NCBI GenBank assembly: GCA_013360695.1
Contig: JABWBC010000008.1
Span: forward strand, 1-51,619
Reading direction: 5' to 3'
Length of the DNA: 51,619 nt
Source: Phycisphaerales bacterium
Lineage (GTDB): Bacteria > Planctomycetota > Phycisphaerae > Phycisphaerales > UBA1924
This document shows, piece by piece, positions 50,501 through 51,619 of the stretch (the first letter of the stretch is position 1; every line of letters begins with the position of its first letter). The notes beneath the pieces are model-generated. The model made no database searches. It was not told the origin of the DNA and worked only from the letters and a program-made list of their open reading frames with translations. Made by a program: the position numbers and the translations under genes.

Positions 50501-51618
50501 GTGCCCAGGAAGTCGAACTGGGGAAGGTCCGTCGCCAGCGCCAGGTCCTTGCGGTCCGCGAAATCATCGACAAAGGCCGGTGTGGTCAGGTCGAAGCGAT
50601 AGTCGCCCGTGCTGCCGGCGCTCGAACTCACACGGATGAAGAACCGCTCGCCCGGAGTGATCGGGAAGGTGAGCTGGATCGTCCCCGCCGAGCCGGCCGT
50701 CCCGCTCGCGACAACGTTCGTCTGCCCGTTCCGAACCGTGAAGATGCTGACAACGCCCGTGACCGTCGAGGCCTCGGGCCGGCTGAAGCTGAAGGTCGCC
50801 GTCCCGCGCGAGAACGCCACGAACGAGAAGTCGTCGACGTCGGCCCCGTCGTTGATCGTCCCCGTCATCGAACCCTTGCCGTTCGAGGCCGAGTCCGCCT
50901 GATTCTCGCCAACGATGATCGGCGTCGCCAGGTTCGAGCCGTCGGTGGCGCTGACGCCCGCGTCGTGATCGTCCGTGCCCGGATCAAGGTCCGGCATGCC
51001 GTTGATCAACAGCTCGTACGAGCCGGTCGCACTGCCCAGGTCGATCTGCTCGCCCGTCCGCGCGACGCGGTCGGCGATGGCGGCCGGCGAACCGTCCATC
51101 CACCGCTGCCCGCTCTCGATCACCACGTAATAGAACTCACCCTCGACCACCGGGATCACCACGCGCGGATCGCGCTTGTGGAAGTTCCGGCCGATCCATG
51201 TGCCCGTCGGGTCGTTGCCAGAGGGCTCACCCGTCACCGTTCCCACGTCGTTCACATACGCGATCTGCGTGAAGTCCGCGTCATAGATACGCAGCGCCGC
51301 GTCGAAGTTGCTGCTGTACGTCCTCTGGCTGTTGATCGGCCCGCCGCCCAGGTACTCGTCGAAGTGATCGGCCAGCAGCGTCGTGTTGATCCTGATCTCC
51401 GCATAGCCGGTCGCCTGCGAGCGGAACGAGAACAGGTCGTCGTTGTCGATGGTCGGGATGTTCCCAAGCTCCGAGAAGTGGACCTGGGTGATGTTGTCCT
51501 GCGTGGTCTGGAACTGCCTGGCCGTCGGCGCCGAGTTCGGCAGCGTGAAGAAATTGCGCGTGTCGCCCGTCCCAACCGGCTGCCCGAGCTGGATCGCGTT
51601 GCCGAAATACGCCTGGTT
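47560..51618 (-). CDS. Giant modular secreted protein, PPC-like repeats plus HYD modules (5' end outside window)
   Basis: 1352 residues are visible and the frame is open to the right edge, so the N-terminus and any signal peptide are missing. At least five pre-peptidase-C-like beta-sandwich modules follow each other, marked by recurring D-D-x-x-D or D-D-x-P starts and a later D-T-D-L/V-F-x-F (DTDVFRFTSYD, DTDLFVFTAAA, DTDLFKFSPIK, DRDLFRFRSP). The last ~450 residues form four similar modules ending TLAHYDFGS, SLSHYDAVN, VVTGSQRSFG and TMTHYDLYL. The composition is Thr/Asp/Ala-rich with no Cys cluster, as in extracellular adhesin-like or enzyme-scaffold proteins. No catalytic motif and no C-terminal anchor is seen. 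Planctomycetes encode many such proteins; function is unknown. Confidence 0.8.
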   Translation of the reverse strand, partial: NQAYFGNAIQLGQPVGTGDTRNFFTLPNSAPTARQFQTTQDNITQVHFSELGNIPTIDNDDLFSFRSQATGYAEIRINTTLLADHFDEYLGGGPINSQRTYSSNFDAALRIYDADFTQIAYVNDVGTVTGEPSGNDPTGTWIGRNFHKRDPRVVIPVVEGEFYYVVIESGQRWMDGSPAAIADRVARTGEQIDLGSATGSYELLINGMPDLDPGTDDHDAGVSATDGSNLATPIIVGENQADSASNGKGSMTGTINDGADVDDFSFVAFSRGTATFSFSRPEASTVTGVVSIFTVRNGQTNVVASGTAGSAGTIQLTFPITPGERFFIRVSSSAGSTGDYRFDLTTPAFVDDFADRKDLALATDLPQFDFLGTGQSDGKLEQPGDTDVFRFTSYDYQTMTVLVDGKSASTLNPYVTVYEVSEDLVGNTIILRIAYNDNLSSTNNDAQVSFPVTPARTSTLTNNTYPYYYVVVSATDPSKEYGDYTLTISFPPTDDHPDAGEYTYASGITIDPGTGAGIGTGTTEKVEDTDLFVFTAAAGGEAGVIVSRPDDSTIVPTVTIIELVSDVPVTIATGTAFDDGFTFDPADTGIFTVVRGHTYYVLISNSTTTFGDYTISVNSPVIDDYPNITEFDIAFEIPMSSASGNGAIGNGIPNDLGNPKLLPNDDTDLFKFSPIKTGTVVITLTSFSTSSGRFAPRLRIFDNTEALLADVSTTDIPTASVSVAVTYTFPELNSGQTYYVLVSAVENLDPPATLTGEYQLLVDGESPPNGDGDDPGQIDFNTPTSIVINPRNGDGRASDTVNVAGDRDLFRFRSPTLLGGRTSGRAFVHVRTPEGSVLDAAVTILNAADEDAVVVYDAAGLPGANANVSFTANSNADYWIIVSGIGSGVGAYEVLVDSEPGTNYLYFPEGYTSSAIREFVSLANTNAFPVQYTVRLRYEDGSPETVVVNNFTIAAGARDGVTISDAANGHAAGVLPDKPYAVIVESTGLLGATLAHYDFGSAIGDSFTPTLSDDWSFARVERVPGAVVDIIPYYNPNPFGVTVTLKAFGPNGESLTYNQAVGANKRFGFNIHDIATWPIGVSGARLTAAATNSQNQVDFIGIAASLSHYDAVNGEGFALVADAAGGSTTGSVPQLANGDIVTAELAIFNPSTTVAAVQLRGKYVAADLPDLIRIINVPAGRTVVLRGTDLQFVANQPIGLSYSSNVPVVVTGSQRSFGDADATGTTNVAANTLYFGDAFINTALAGSLYFETLAFSNPTNLGVNVKVTLQFTGVNDTLSVFVPVDAGDFAQLKLHELSELIIDRPGLNFFSVIVESVVPITATMTHYDLYLGGGWTTSGVPLGITVPYSQFA

Positions 51619-51619
51619 G

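Overview
The window is 51.6 kb of GC-rich, densely coded bacterial chromosome. The best fit is a member of the Planctomycetota, class Phycisphaerae (inference). The pointers are three secreted paralogues that end in dockerin-like EF-hand pairs followed by a terminal Gly-Cys, a prepilin-type protein, a PEP-CTERM-like tail, a DUF3467 protein, a YdjY-domain lipoprotein, a secreted tricorn-like protease and a giant repetitive surface protein. I saw no rRNA, tRNA, CRISPR array, insertion sequence or prophage.

Layout. 1-3.6 kb: the end of a sensor histidine kinase, a peptide-type ABC permease and ATPase, and a glycosyltransferase. 3.8-5.7 kb (minus): a TrmB-type regulator overlapping a secreted beta-propeller gene, with a 9-bp-arm palindrome on the regulator's promoter. 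5.8-12.3 kb (plus): tricorn-like protease, secreted amidohydrolase, pseudopilin. 12.3-14.8 kb (minus): glycerate kinase and an aminotransferase. 14.9-24 kb: a bacterioferritin-comigratory-type peroxiredoxin; a minus-strand run of two GC-dockerin genes, a ligase-associated DEXH helicase and PdeM; a divergent photolyase; and a third GC-dockerin gene. 24.4-31.3 kb: carA divergent from priA, then an aminotransferase, murD and a lipoprotein. 31.4-35.7 kb (minus): UPF0316, amidase, panB and a Deg/HtrA protease. 36-45.1 kb (plus): DUF3467, then argR-argC-argB-argF-argG, three small genes (L7/L12-like, DUF1801, CHAD) and argH. 45.2-51.6 kb: a secreted ADP-ribosylglycohydrolase-like protein and, on the minus strand, a giant modular protein running off the window.

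How the genes work together. argC, argB, argF, argG and argH cover most of the glutamate-to-arginine route, under ArgR; carA supplies the small subunit that makes carbamoyl phosphate for argF. The argR promoter carries an ARG-box-like palindrome between its -35 and -10. argR, carA and the L7/L12-like gene each have a -10-like hexamer exactly 6 nt before the start codon, which points to leaderless transcripts. The photolyase and the P2-P1-helicase-PdeM run diverge from one 326-bp region holding several repeated or palindromic motifs. That region and the TrmB/propeller pair are the most promising places for undescribed regulation.
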